Notes under the pieces: generated by a model
Seen by the model: only the letters and a program-made list of their open reading frames with translations
What the model was told of the DNA's origin: nothing
Database searches by the model: none
Made by a program: the position numbers and the translations under genes
Part shown: piece after piece, positions 1 to 8,169 of the stretch
Layout: each line of letters begins with the position of its first letter
Position numbering within the stretch: the first letter of the stretch is position 1
Assembly (NCBI GenBank): GCA_947505995.1
Contig: CANNNB010000033.1
Span: 1-14,979 of the forward strand
DNA: 14,979 nt
DNA from: Comamonadaceae bacterium
GTDB lineage: Bacteria > Pseudomonadota > Gammaproteobacteria > Burkholderiales > Burkholderiaceae
Reading direction: 5' to 3'

Positions 1-6
1 TATATG

Positions 7-32
7 GGTTGAATCGGTCAACCTTCTATTTT
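7..32 (+). terminator. Probable Rho-independent terminator of a plus-strand gene left of the window
   Basis: A perfect 6-bp stem, GGTTGA (7-12) with TCAACC (18-23), closes a 5-nt loop and is followed directly by the T-rich run TTCTATTTT (24-32). This fits an intrinsic terminator read on the plus strand. The gene it would serve lies outside the window. The stem is short, so confidence is moderate. Confidence 0.5.
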
Positions 33-43
33 AACCATGGAAC

Positions 44-69
44 GGGTGACTTCTGAGCTGAAGTCACCC
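44..69 (-). terminator. Hairpin at the 3' end of the RND operon
   Basis: A perfect 10-bp inverted repeat, GGGTGACTTC (44-53) and GAAGTCACCC (60-69), surrounds a 6-nt loop. It starts 15 bp beyond the stop codon of the RND permease gene, where a terminator or 3'-end-stabilising hairpin is expected. Read on the minus strand it lacks a clean U-tract, and on the plus strand only TTT follows. It may therefore be a weak or bidirectional terminator or an mRNA-stabilising stem. Confidence 0.5.
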
Positions 70-84
70 TTTAGATCTTCGGGT

Positions 85-3000
85 TTAGACCAATTTGGGG
101 GGCGGTGCTACCTTGAACCATGCGGCATACATGGCCGGCAAAGCCAACAATGTGAGCGCAGTCGCCACAATCAATCCGCCCATGATGGCCACTGCCATGG
201 GGCCCCAAAAGACACTTCGAGAAAGGGGAATCATGGCCAAAACAGCGGCCGCAGCTGTAAGAACAATGGGTCTCAAGCGTCTGACTGCTGACTCCACAAT
301 GGCTTCCCATGCGGGAACGCCCGCCGCACGATCCTGCTCAATTTGGTCGATCAGGATGACAGAATTGCGTTGAATCATGCCCATGAGCGCAATCACTCCC
401 AACAAAGCCACGAAGCCAAATGGTCGGTCGAGCAGCAACAAGGCGCCAGCAACACCGGCCATTCCCAGTGGTCCTGTGAGGAACACCAACAAGGCTCGGC
501 TGAAGCTTTGGAGTTGCAGCATCAATAGCGTGAAGGTGACAAACAACATGAGCGGCAAGCCAGCCGCAATAGAAGCGGAACCTTTAGAGCTTTCTTCCAC
601 AGCACCCGCTACTTCAATGCGGTAATCGCCAGCATCTGTTTCATGCCATTTGGCTTCTAATTTTTTCAACTCAGGCAACAACTGTTGAGTCACTGTGGCG
701 CCTTGAATGCCCTCAATCACATCGGCATTGACAGTGATCGCATAGCTGCGTCCTTCACGCCACATGACGCCCGGTTCCCAATTGAAAACAGGCTTGGCAA
801 TTTGCAACAGCGGAATGGATTTACCAGAAGCGGTTGGCACATAGGCCGCCGCCAAATCGGTAATGGCATCGCGCTCAGACTGGGGCTGTCTAAACACAAT
901 GTCAATCTGCTTATCGCCATCGCGGTATTGACCAATGGTCGATCCAGAAGAAATGGTTCTAGAAGCCTGCGCAATCGATTGACTGGTCACGCCCAAAGCC
1001 CGAGCCTTGGCTTGATCGACTTCCAAACGAATGACTTTGACCGATTCATTCCAGTTGTCATTGACACCGCGGGTATTGGAATTGGTGCGCATGACCGCCT
1101 TCACTTCATCCGCTTTGAAGCGCAGCGCCGATGGATCGGCGCCAACCACCCTGAACTGCACTGGATAGGGCACAGGGGGACCGTTGGGCAATAGTTTGAC
1201 GCGCCCGCGAACTTCAGGAAATTCTGAAGCCAACATGGCTGGCAATTTGACACGCAGCGATTCTCTGACTTTCAAATCTTTGGACACCACAATCATCTGT
1301 GAAACATTGGACTGCGGAAATATTTGATCAAGCGGCAAGTAAAAACGCGGCACGCCTGAGCCCACCCATGTACTCACTGAATTCACGCCTTGCTCAGACA
1401 TCAATCGCTTTTCAATTCGCTTGGCTACTTCCTCACTGGCTACAAAACTAGCACCTTCAGGCAACCACACTTCCACCATGATTTCAGGTCGACTTGAATC
1501 GGGGAAAAATTGCTGCTGAACTTTACCCATGCCCACAATGCCCAAGACAAACAAACCTAAAGTGATGGCAATGGTTTTCCATTTGTGAATAACGCACCAA
1601 GTGACAGCACGGCGAAATAGTTGATAGAACGGTGTGTCAAACATTTCATGAACGGCCGTTTCGTCAGATCCTGAAACATGAGGCGGTGCTTTTAAAAGCA
1701 AAGTCCCTAAATAAGGCACAAAATAAACAGAGGCCACCCAGCTGATGAGAAGCGCAATGACGGTGACGGCAAAAATGGCAAAGGTGTATTCACCCGTGAT
1801 GGATTTGGCAAAGCCAATGGGCAAGAACCCAGCTGCAGTAATGAGGGTGCCCGTTAGCATTGGCATGGCTGTGAGTTCGTAGGCAAAGGTGGCTGCACGG
1901 ACTTTGTCGTAGCCCTCCTCCATTTTTCGAACCATCATTTCGACGGCAATGATGGCATCGTCAACCAACAATCCCAAAGCAATGATGAGCGAGCCTAATG
2001 AAATTTTGTGTAGACCAATGTGGAAATAGTCCATGGCTAAAAATGTGACAGCCAGCACCAGAGGAATGGTAATACCCACCACCAAGCCAGGCCGAATGTC
2101 CAAAGTCCATCTGCGCCACAAAGGATGAATACCCGGCCGCTTGTGCAAACCCAGCGCCAAGAAACTGACAGCCAGCACAATGGCCACGGCCTCCACCAAT
2201 GTTTTCAAAAACTCATTCACCGATGTTGATACGGCTTGTGGTTGATCTTGCACCTGCACCAATTTCACGCCAACTGGCAATGACTTTTCAATGCTCGAGA
2301 TACTGACTTTAAGTGCTTTGCCCAATTCAATGATGTCACCACCCTTGGCCATGGACACACCCAAACCAATGACTTGTTCACCGTTGTGACGAACTTTGAC
2401 CTGCGGCGGATCGATGTAATCTCGCTTGATGACTCCCAAGTCACCCAATTTGATTTGTTGCCCGGATATGCCACGAATTGGCATTTGCCTTAGCGCATCT
2501 AAGTCATTGAATTGCCCATTGACACGAAGTTGAACCGCATCATTGGGAAGATTCAAGGTGCCCGCTGATTCAACCGAATTTTGCTGCCCCAACTGCGCAA
2601 TGACGGCTCCCATGTCAATGCCCATAGAGGCTAATTTCTTTTGAGAAATTTCAATGAAAACTTTTTCATCTTGCGCACCGAAAATTTCCACCTTGGCAAC
2701 GTCTTGAACGCGTAAGATTTGTTGCCTGACATCGTCAGCAAACTTCTTCACTTCTGCAGGTGTAAAGCCATCCGCTTGTAGGGCATAAATGACGCCATAC
2801 ACATCACCAAAATCATCTACAAAGAAAGGGCCCACTACACCGGCTGGCAAGGTGCCACGCATATCCCCAATTTTCTTGCGCACTGTGTACCAAATGTTGG
2901 CCACCTCTGCAGGCTTGGAATAGTCTTTGACTTGAAAAATGATCTGCGATTCGCCAGGTTTGGAGTAACTGCGAATCTTGTCTGCGAAGGGCACTTCCTG

Positions 3001-3237
3001 AAGCGTTCGCTCCAGTTTGTCGGTCACCTGCTCTGCCATTTGTTGGGCGGTAGCACCTGGCCAATAGGCTCTGACCACCATCACGCGAAACGTGAAGGGC
3101 GGGTCTTCGTCTTGACCTAAATTGAAAAAAGCAAAGACGCCCAAAAGCATCAATACCAACATCAAATAACGAGTGAGAGCAGGATGATCAAGCGCCCACT
3201 TGGACAGGTTAAAACCTGATTTTGGTTCCTTGCGCAT
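85..3237 (-). CDS. RND-family multidrug efflux permease (AcrB/HAE-type)
   Basis: This 1050-residue protein has the usual length and layout of a proton-driven RND exporter of the inner membrane. It has TM1 near residues 20-38, a large periplasmic porter loop, TM2-TM6 around 345-520, TM7 near 570, a second large periplasmic loop, and TM8-TM12 after about 880. TM4 contains the paired acidic residues D426 and D427 (context GLLVDDAII), equivalent to the AcrB proton-relay aspartates. At the TM10 position where AcrB has its relay lysine there is R957 (GMIQRNSVILI). A basic loop between TM2 and TM3 (HKRPG...RRW) is longer than in AcrB. The ATG lies 3 bp after the stop of the adaptor gene, so the two are co-transcribed. 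The family exports drugs, dyes, detergents or metabolites. The substrate cannot be told here. Confidence 0.95.
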   Translation of the reverse strand: MRKEPKSGFNLSKWALDHPALTRYLMLVLMLLGVFAFFNLGQDEDPPFTFRVMVVRAYWPGATAQQMAEQVTDKLERTLQEVPFADKIRSYSKPGESQIIFQVKDYSKPAEVANIWYTVRKKIGDMRGTLPAGVVGPFFVDDFGDVYGVIYALQADGFTPAEVKKFADDVRQQILRVQDVAKVEIFGAQDEKVFIEISQKKLASMGIDMGAVIAQLGQQNSVESAGTLNLPNDAVQLRVNGQFNDLDALRQMPIRGISGQQIKLGDLGVIKRDYIDPPQVKVRHNGEQVIGLGVSMAKGGDIIELGKALKVSISSIEKSLPVGVKLVQVQDQPQAVSTSVNEFLKTLVEAVAIVLAVSFLALGLHKRPGIHPLWRRWTLDIRPGLVVGITIPLVLAVTFLAMDYFHIGLHKISLGSLIIALGLLVDDAIIAVEMMVRKMEEGYDKVRAATFAYELTAMPMLTGTLITAAGFLPIGFAKSITGEYTFAIFAVTVIALLISWVASVYFVPYLGTLLLKAPPHVSGSDETAVHEMFDTPFYQLFRRAVTWCVIHKWKTIAITLGLFVLGIVGMGKVQQQFFPDSSRPEIMVEVWLPEGASFVASEEVAKRIEKRLMSEQGVNSVSTWVGSGVPRFYLPLDQIFPQSNVSQMIVVSKDLKVRESLRVKLPAMLASEFPEVRGRVKLLPNGPPVPYPVQFRVVGADPSALRFKADEVKAVMRTNSNTRGVNDNWNESVKVIRLEVDQAKARALGVTSQSIAQASRTISSGSTIGQYRDGDKQIDIVFRQPQSERDAITDLAAAYVPTASGKSIPLLQIAKPVFNWEPGVMWREGRSYAITVNADVIEGIQGATVTQQLLPELKKLEAKWHETDAGDYRIEVAGAVEESSKGSASIAAGLPLMLFVTFTLLMLQLQSFSRALLVFLTGPLGMAGVAGALLLLDRPFGFVALLGVIALMGMIQRNSVILIDQIEQDRAAGVPAWEAIVESAVRRLRPIVLTAAAAVLAMIPLSRSVFWGPMAVAIMGGLIVATALTLLALPAMYAAWFKVAPPPKLV

Positions 3238-3240
3238 GAT

Positions 3241-4356
3241 TTACTTTGCCACAGGTGTTGACAGCATGGCGGCGTTGTAAACCGTCACTTTTTGACCTGG
3301 CGACAACACATGGACGCCTGCACTCACAACCTGTTGGCCAGGCTTCAATCCTGAGGCAATGACCACGTCATTGCCGTCCGCAGTGGCAACCTGAACCACT
3401 TGAGAAAGCACCGTGGAGGTCTGCGGGTCGAAAACCCAGACAGTCGTCTGATTGGCCTCTTGGCGCAAGGCGCTGGTAGGCAGTTTGATCACATCCGGTT
3501 GACTTCCTGCCAATTGGGGGGCTTGCACATTCAGAGTGATACCCAATGGCAATGACTCTGCTTTTTCCAATGCCAATTTAACTGTGAAGGTTCGGGTGGC
3601 AGGATCGGCACTGGCACCGATTTCTCGCACGCGACCTTGGAAGGTTTGCGTTGTATTGCCCACTGCGACCGACATTTTTTGGCCCAATTTGAGTCGACTC
3701 ACCACTTGCTCAGGCACCGCAAACACGGCATCACGAGGTCCATCATGGGCAAAACGAACCACGGGTTGACCGGCTGACACCACTTGCCCTGGCTCAGCTT
3801 CTATACCTGTGACAACACCAGAGGAGGTGGCTAGCAATTTGGCATAACCAGCTTGGTTGGCTTGTGATTGGGCCAGAGACTGGGCTTGATCCAACAAAGA
3901 TTGTGCGGCCTTCAGGCTGGCTGAACGCCTTTCCAATTCAGCAGCACTGATGAAATTTTGAGCCAGCAACCCTTCGTAACGTTTGTAGTCTGAAGCGGCT
4001 AAATCACGCTGCGCTCGTGCGCCAATGACCTGGGCTTGAGCAGCCTGTGCCGCCAGCGCATAGTCTTGAACATCCACCTCAGCCAAAACCTGTCCGGCTT
4101 GAACGCGTTGACCGGCCTCAGCTTGACGCACCAAAATCTTGCCACCCACCCGAAAACCCAATCGACTTTCTGTTCGAGCGCGCACCTCGGCTGCGTACTC
4201 ACCCTGTACGTTCAATTCAGATGAACCCACGGTCAACAATTTCACAGAACGGATGGGTTCTGGCGTATCTTTCTTAGGTGAACAAGCCGCCAAGCCCAAA
4301 ATCAGAGCAACGGACAAAAAAGACAAAGAAGTAAGGCGCAAGGCATGCTGTGGCAT
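3241..4356 (-). CDS. RND efflux periplasmic adaptor lipoprotein (membrane fusion protein)
   Basis: This 371-residue HlyD/AcrA-type adaptor would bridge the inner-membrane RND pump to an outer-membrane channel. The N-terminus has a signal peptide ending in a lipobox (L22-A-A-C25), so it should be lipid-anchored facing the periplasm. The order is: first lipoyl half-motif near residues 55-95 (GQRVQAGQVLAEVD), an Ala/Gln-rich alpha-helical hairpin about 97-165, second lipoyl half (SGVVTGIEAEPGQVV), beta-barrel and membrane-proximal domains to the end. I chose the ATG at 4356 because a slightly longer reading would begin at a TTG and adds only four residues before the signal peptide. It is the first gene of the efflux operon, immediately upstream of the permease. 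No outer-membrane factor is encoded beside it, so the pump may use a TolC-type protein encoded elsewhere. Confidence 0.93.
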   Translation of the reverse strand: MPQHALRLTSLSFLSVALILGLAACSPKKDTPEPIRSVKLLTVGSSELNVQGEYAAEVRARTESRLGFRVGGKILVRQAEAGQRVQAGQVLAEVDVQDYALAAQAAQAQVIGARAQRDLAASDYKRYEGLLAQNFISAAELERRSASLKAAQSLLDQAQSLAQSQANQAGYAKLLATSSGVVTGIEAEPGQVVSAGQPVVRFAHDGPRDAVFAVPEQVVSRLKLGQKMSVAVGNTTQTFQGRVREIGASADPATRTFTVKLALEKAESLPLGITLNVQAPQLAGSQPDVIKLPTSALRQEANQTTVWVFDPQTSTVLSQVVQVATADGNDVVIASGLKPGQQVVSAGVHVLSPGQKVTVYNAAMLSTPVAK

Positions 4357-4373
4357 TAGAGGATCCAAATTAA

Positions 4374-4418
4374 TGACTGACTGGTTAGTAATCTAGGGTA
4401 ATCCATGATACTTGTCAA
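4374..4418 (-). promoter_or_regulatory. Promoter and TetR-like operator of the efflux operon
   Basis: On the minus strand there is a perfect -35 box TTGACA (4413-4418), a 17-bp spacer and a -10 box TAGATT (4390-4395), which fits sigma70. Overlapping the -10 edge and covering the expected transcription start is the imperfect dyad TTACTAACCAGTCAGTCA (4374-4391), with 6 of 9 positions paired in a T.ACT.AC/GT.AGT.A pattern. Operators of TetR-family repressors of RND pumps commonly have this size and placement. No regulator gene is in the window, so the repressor is inferred. Confidence 0.55.
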
Positions 4419-4436
4419 GCGAAAATACACGAACTC

Positions 4437-5282
4437 ATGCTGACAAATCAAGCAAGCACTCAGGAAGTTCAAGTCCTTCCCATCACCCACCCTGAAAATT
4501 TTCCGGTGGCTTCTTTGTTGTGTCCTCCTCATCTTCGTCCAGCCATCGCTGCCATTTACGCCTTCGCACGTGCGGCCGATGACATTGCAGATGAAGGTGA
4601 TCTAAGCACGGATGAGCGATTGAGTTTATTGATGGCGTTTCGGCATGAATTAAAAGAAAAAAATGAAGCACCAGCCATTCAAGCCGATATCTTTTTACCA
4701 TTGCATCACGTGATTGCGCAGTTCATATTGCCCGTTGAGTTGTTAGATGATTTGTTAAAAGCCTTTGAGCACGATATCAAGGCCACAGCACAAGGCACGA
4801 CTTACACCAACATGCAAGCTTTACTGGGCTACTGCCAGCTTTCCGCCAATCCCGTGGGTCGGCTGTTGTTGCATCTTTATGGCGTGAACGATGCACAAGC
4901 CCTCATCAGGAGTGATGCCATTTGCAGTGCACTTCAGTTGATCAATTTTTGGCAGGACTTGAGTGAAGACATTCCGCGAGGCAGGTATTATTTACCTCAA
5001 GACCAAGTACACAAAGAGACGCCACTTTTGATCAAAGAACTTTGTGAACACTCATATCAGTTAATGATGCAGGGTGCGCCCCTGGTACATCAAGTGCCTG
5101 GCCGTGCAGGCTGGGAATTGAGATTGGTGGTTCAAGGCGGTTTGCGAATTTTAGAAAAAGTCAAAGCTCTCGGGCCGCAAGTATTGGCAAAGCGGCCTCG
5201 CCTGCGAGCTTGGGACTTTCCCCTGATGTTGTGGCGTGCCATTTGGATGCGCCCAAGACAGTGGGAGAATCAACAACCATGA
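4437..5282 (+). CDS. hpnC: Squalene biosynthesis protein HpnC (hydroxysqualene synthase)
   Basis: This 281-residue all-helical prenyl-synthase-fold enzyme has both aspartate-rich Mg2+/diphosphate motifs. The first is A-D48-D49-I-A-D52-E53 and the second D174-L-S-E177-D178, followed by IPRGRYYLP. In the HpnCDE route HpnC converts presqualene diphosphate to hydroxysqualene. Taken alone the sequence could be called a phytoene or squalene synthase. The call to HpnC rests on the adjacent HpnD-like paralogue and the HpnE-like oxidoreductase in the canonical order C-D-E. It is the first gene of the operon. The ATG at 4437 leaves an 80-bp divergent gap to the efflux operon and has no strong Shine-Dalgarno sequence. 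Its stop codon overlaps the hpnD start (ATGA), which implies translational coupling. Confidence 0.93.
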   Translation: MLTNQASTQEVQVLPITHPENFPVASLLCPPHLRPAIAAIYAFARAADDIADEGDLSTDERLSLLMAFRHELKEKNEAPAIQADIFLPLHHVIAQFILPVELLDDLLKAFEHDIKATAQGTTYTNMQALLGYCQLSANPVGRLLLHLYGVNDAQALIRSDAICSALQLINFWQDLSEDIPRGRYYLPQDQVHKETPLLIKELCEHSYQLMMQGAPLVHQVPGRAGWELRLVVQGGLRILEKVKALGPQVLAKRPRLRAWDFPLMLWRAIWMRPRQWENQQP

Positions 5283-6118
5283 CACCTCAAGAGTACGTCC
5301 AACAAAAAGCGGCCAGTTCTGGCAGTAGCTTTTATTACGCATTCCTTTTTCTACCGGCAAACAGACGTGCCGCCATCACTTCTTTTTATGCATTTTGCCG
5401 AGAAGTTGATGACGTTGTCGATGAAATTTCAGATCCCAGTGTGGCTCAAAGTACCTTGGCTTGGTGGCAGAAAGAAGTCGTTCAATCTTTTGACGGCCAC
5501 CCCACTCACCCCGTCATGCTAGCCCTCATGCCACATGTCAAAGATTACGGCATTGAAGCGCATCATTTGCTGTCGGTCATTGACGGCTGCCAAATGGACC
5601 TGACCCAAACTCGTTACTTGGACTACCCAGGTTTGCAACGGTATTGCCATCTAGTGGCGGGAGTGGTGGGTGAAGTGGCCGCCAAAATTTTTGGCCAAAC
5701 CGACGCAGCCACAACCCAGTATGCGCACACCCTTGGATTGGCCTTTCAGCTCACCAACATATTGCGCGACGTGGGTGAGGATGCCATGCGCGGACGCATC
5801 TACTTGCCCATCGACGAGCTGAAACAATTTGATGTCAAAGCACAAGATTTGATGCAGAGACAATACTCCGATCGCTTTACAGCTTTGATGAAATTTCAGG
5901 CCGCACGCGCTCATCGCTTGTACGAGGAAGCCTTTGCAATGCTGCCATCGGCAGACAGGCAAGCTCAAAAACCAGGCCTCATGATGGCCAGTATTTACCG
6001 AACCCTTTTGCGTGAAATCGAGGCAGACAATTTTCAAGTCTTGCACCAACGCATTGCACTCACACCCCTGCGTAAGTTGTGGCTTGCATGGAAAGTGCAA
6101 GCGCTTGGAAGACTTTGA
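5279..6118 (+). CDS. hpnD: Presqualene diphosphate synthase HpnD
   Basis: This 279-residue paralogue of HpnC would condense two farnesyl diphosphates to presqualene diphosphate, the first step of the squalene route. The two metal-binding motifs are clear: FCREV-D44-D45-V-V-D48-E49 and NILR-D164-V-G-E167-D168, followed by MRGRIYLP. A longer in-frame reading exists upstream. I chose the ATG at 5279 because it overlaps the hpnC stop as ATGA and gives the normal N-terminus (MTPQEYVQQKAA...SSFYYAF). The protein ends in a basic, tryptophan-containing tail as in the family. The 4-nt overlap and shared direction make it the second gene of the hpnCDE operon. Phytoene synthase CrtB is the nearest alternative and is disfavoured by the neighbours. 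Confidence 0.94.
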   Translation: MTPQEYVQQKAASSGSSFYYAFLFLPANRRAAITSFYAFCREVDDVVDEISDPSVAQSTLAWWQKEVVQSFDGHPTHPVMLALMPHVKDYGIEAHHLLSVIDGCQMDLTQTRYLDYPGLQRYCHLVAGVVGEVAAKIFGQTDAATTQYAHTLGLAFQLTNILRDVGEDAMRGRIYLPIDELKQFDVKAQDLMQRQYSDRFTALMKFQAARAHRLYEEAFAMLPSADRQAQKPGLMMASIYRTLLREIEADNFQVLHQRIALTPLRKLWLAWKVQALGRL

Positions 6119-7422
6119 ATCAGCCTTTCAAAATTGCCATAGTGGGTGCCGGCTGGGCAGGCTTGGCTGCAGCCATTACTGCCACGCAAAAGGGGCAAAA
6201 AGTTACTTTGCTAGAAGCCAGTAAATTTTGGGGCGGCCGCGCACGATCAATTCAAACAAATTCTGAAAATTACCCTGCCTTGGACAATGGGCAACACATC
6301 CTGATTGGTGCTTATCAAAACACCTTATCCATGATGCATCTTGTGGGCATCCCTTTAGAGAATGCGTTTTGGCGAAAACCCCTCGATTTAAGGTATGCCG
6401 ACGGCTCAGGACTTTCGCTTCCCCAAAAGTTGTTTCCATTCAATTTGTTGCAGGGCATAGCCCTTAATTCTTGTTGGCGCATTGTTGACAAGTGGCAGCT
6501 CATTAAAACCGCCTGGCAATGGCAGCGAATGAACTTTGAATGCGCAGAGCATCTTACGGTGGCCGATCTTTGCCAGAATATGACGCCCACTGTTTGGCAA
6601 GATTTGATGGAACCCTTGTGCGTCTCTGCGCTCAATACACCTGCGCACGAAGCCAGTGGCAAGGTTTTTTTGCGCATCATGAAAGATGCGCTATTTGGAG
6701 CTGCTGGAAGCTCAGATCTATTACTTCCCAGACTAGACTTGGGAGAAATCTTTCCGCATGCGGCCGTCAGGTGGCTTGAAAAAAATGGCGCGTCTTGCCA
6801 ACTTGGCCAACGAATCGACAGCATTGTTGATTTAAGCAACAACCCCAATGAACGCAAGCGTTGGCAACTGGGGAATGACAAATTTGACCATCTCGTAATT
6901 GCAACACCAGCATGGGACGCAGCGCATTTGCTTGAAACCTTCAACGCTGCTTGGTCAACCACAGCCCATCAATTGAAGCATGAAACCATTGCCACGGTGT
7001 ATGTGCAAGGCCCCTTAGGTTTCAAATTGCCACAGCCGATGTTGGCTCTTAGAACTGCCGAGACTTCACCGGCTCAATTCGCATTTGACCGCGGTCAAAT
7101 TTACACCCAAGCCAATACACCGGGTTTACTGGCCTTCGTGGTCAGTGCCAACAAGCTAAGCAAAGAGGAAGTGTCACGGCAAGTCATGGGGCAGTTAAGG
7201 GCTCTTTTGAACCAACTTGGCCAAGACGCTTGGTCCATCGAAGCCTTCAAAGTAATTCAAACCGTGGTTGAGAAAAGAGCGACTTTTGCCTGCACACCCA
7301 ACTTGAATAGGCCTAGCGCATCACCTTGCCAAGGTATTACGGTGTGTGGTGACTATGTCGAAGGACCCTACCCTGCAACATTGGAAGGCGCCGTCATTTC
7401 AGGCATTCAAGCAGTGCCTTGA
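6115..7422 (+). CDS. hpnE: Hydroxysqualene dehydroxylase HpnE (FAD-dependent)
   Basis: This FAD-dependent amine-oxidase/phytoene-desaturase-like protein reduces hydroxysqualene to squalene, completing the HpnCDE pathway. It opens with a Rossmann dinucleotide fold (IVG11-A-G13-W-A-G16), followed by the ribose-binding acid E34 and the GGRA element. It closes with the typical C-terminal FAD motif CGDYVEGPYPATLEGAVISG. The start is uncertain. TTG at 6115 overlaps the hpnD stop as TTGA, puts the FAD fold at residue 7 as in relatives, and has GGAAG just upstream (6107-6111), although the spacing is short. GTG at 6079 or ATG at 6088 would add 12 or 9 residues of unlikely sequence. The length of about 435 residues is usual. 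It is the last gene of the operon and is convergent with the HAD gene 30 bp downstream. Confidence 0.92.
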   Translation: MNQPFKIAIVGAGWAGLAAAITATQKGQKVTLLEASKFWGGRARSIQTNSENYPALDNGQHILIGAYQNTLSMMHLVGIPLENAFWRKPLDLRYADGSGLSLPQKLFPFNLLQGIALNSCWRIVDKWQLIKTAWQWQRMNFECAEHLTVADLCQNMTPTVWQDLMEPLCVSALNTPAHEASGKVFLRIMKDALFGAAGSSDLLLPRLDLGEIFPHAAVRWLEKNGASCQLGQRIDSIVDLSNNPNERKRWQLGNDKFDHLVIATPAWDAAHLLETFNAAWSTTAHQLKHETIATVYVQGPLGFKLPQPMLALRTAETSPAQFAFDRGQIYTQANTPGLLAFVVSANKLSKEEVSRQVMGQLRALLNQLGQDAWSIEAFKVIQTVVEKRATFACTPNLNRPSASPCQGITVCGDYVEGPYPATLEGAVISGIQAVP

Positions 7423-7452
7423 TTTTGAACTCGAACTGGAATGTGGCCCATC

Positions 7453-8151
7453 TTACTGAGGCCACAAGTCACAAAGTACTTTCAGACTGGTGACCGTGAA
7501 AGGGGCTGGATGAACTTCATGGGTCCACTGTTTTTCTTCGCGGTTAAGCCAAACCGCTTGTAAGCCTGCACGCTGCGCCGCCAACACATCCAAATGAGGA
7601 TCATCCCCAATGTGCAAAATTTCATCGGGCAATACACCCAAAGCTTGGGCACCGGCATAGAACATTTTGGGATCGGGCTTTCCAACACCTAGGTTGATAG
7701 GATTGAAAGCCGCCACGAAATAGTCTTTCAAGCCCACCTTCTGAATGTCGGCATTGCCATTGGAAAGCGCCACCATGGGGTATTTGGACTTGAGAAAGTC
7801 CAAGGACGAAAGCGCATCTTCAAAAAAAATGACTTTTTGTCGGGCCTCAAAAAAGACCTCGAAAGCTGGCTCGGCTAAACCCGGATCCTCACCCGCTCTT
7901 TCGAGCAGCACCCGAATAGCTTCACGCCTTAATGCTGACAAATCATTGCCCAAGTCAGGCCTTAAAGCCGGCATGGCTTCGCGAATCTGACGCTGATAAC
8001 CCGCAATAGCGCACAGGGGTACAGTTTTAGGGGCTTTTTCAGCCAGCCAAAGGGCCAATGTCTCCTCGGCACGGGCAATCGTCGGCCAAACCGGCCACAA
8101 AGTGTCATCTAAATCAAGGGAGATGGCTTTAATTTTTAAAAAATCGATCAT
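7453..8151 (-). CDS. HAD-superfamily hydrolase (phosphatase-like, class IA)
   Basis: This 232-residue soluble haloacid-dehalogenase-type hydrolase has all four motifs. Motif I is D13-L-D15-D16-T-L (nucleophile and acid/base), motif II is ALSNGN, motif III is the lysine of GVGKPDPKMF, and motif IV is IG-D183-D184-PHLD. An alpha-helical cap lies between motifs I and II, as in the class IA members that hydrolyse small phosphate esters such as nucleoside monophosphates or phosphoglycolate. The specific substrate cannot be deduced. I chose ATG at 8151 (MIDFLKIKAISLDLDD); the longer reading starts at a TTG inside hemH. The gene is divergent from hemH with only 18 bp between the two starts, and convergent with hpnE. 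Confidence 0.88.
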   Translation of the reverse strand: MIDFLKIKAISLDLDDTLWPVWPTIARAEETLALWLAEKAPKTVPLCAIAGYQRQIREAMPALRPDLGNDLSALRREAIRVLLERAGEDPGLAEPAFEVFFEARQKVIFFEDALSSLDFLKSKYPMVALSNGNADIQKVGLKDYFVAAFNPINLGVGKPDPKMFYAGAQALGVLPDEILHIGDDPHLDVLAAQRAGLQAVWLNREEKQWTHEVHPAPFTVTSLKVLCDLWPQ

Positions 8152-8169
8152 GGTGGGAGAGAATAACGC

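Noticed and set aside
5651..6100. 149-codon open frame antisense to hpnD
   Set aside because: It is opposite the catalytic region of hpnD, with cysteine/histidine-rich random-looking sequence and no start signal.
4437..6118. Phytoene synthase (CrtB) pair of a carotenoid cluster
   Set aside because: Two tandem paralogues followed by an HpnE-type oxidoreductase in the order C-D-E fit squalene synthesis. No other carotenoid gene is present.
6315..6962. 215-codon open frame antisense to hpnE
   Set aside because: It lies fully inside hpnE, which has clear FAD motifs. Its translation shows no recognisable domain, so it is a shadow frame.
7442..7466. Hairpin TGTGGCC/GGCCACA between the convergent ends of hpnE and the HAD gene
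   Set aside because: The 7-bp stem has an 11-nt loop, no U-tract on either strand, and half of it is HAD coding sequence. This is too weak to call a terminator.
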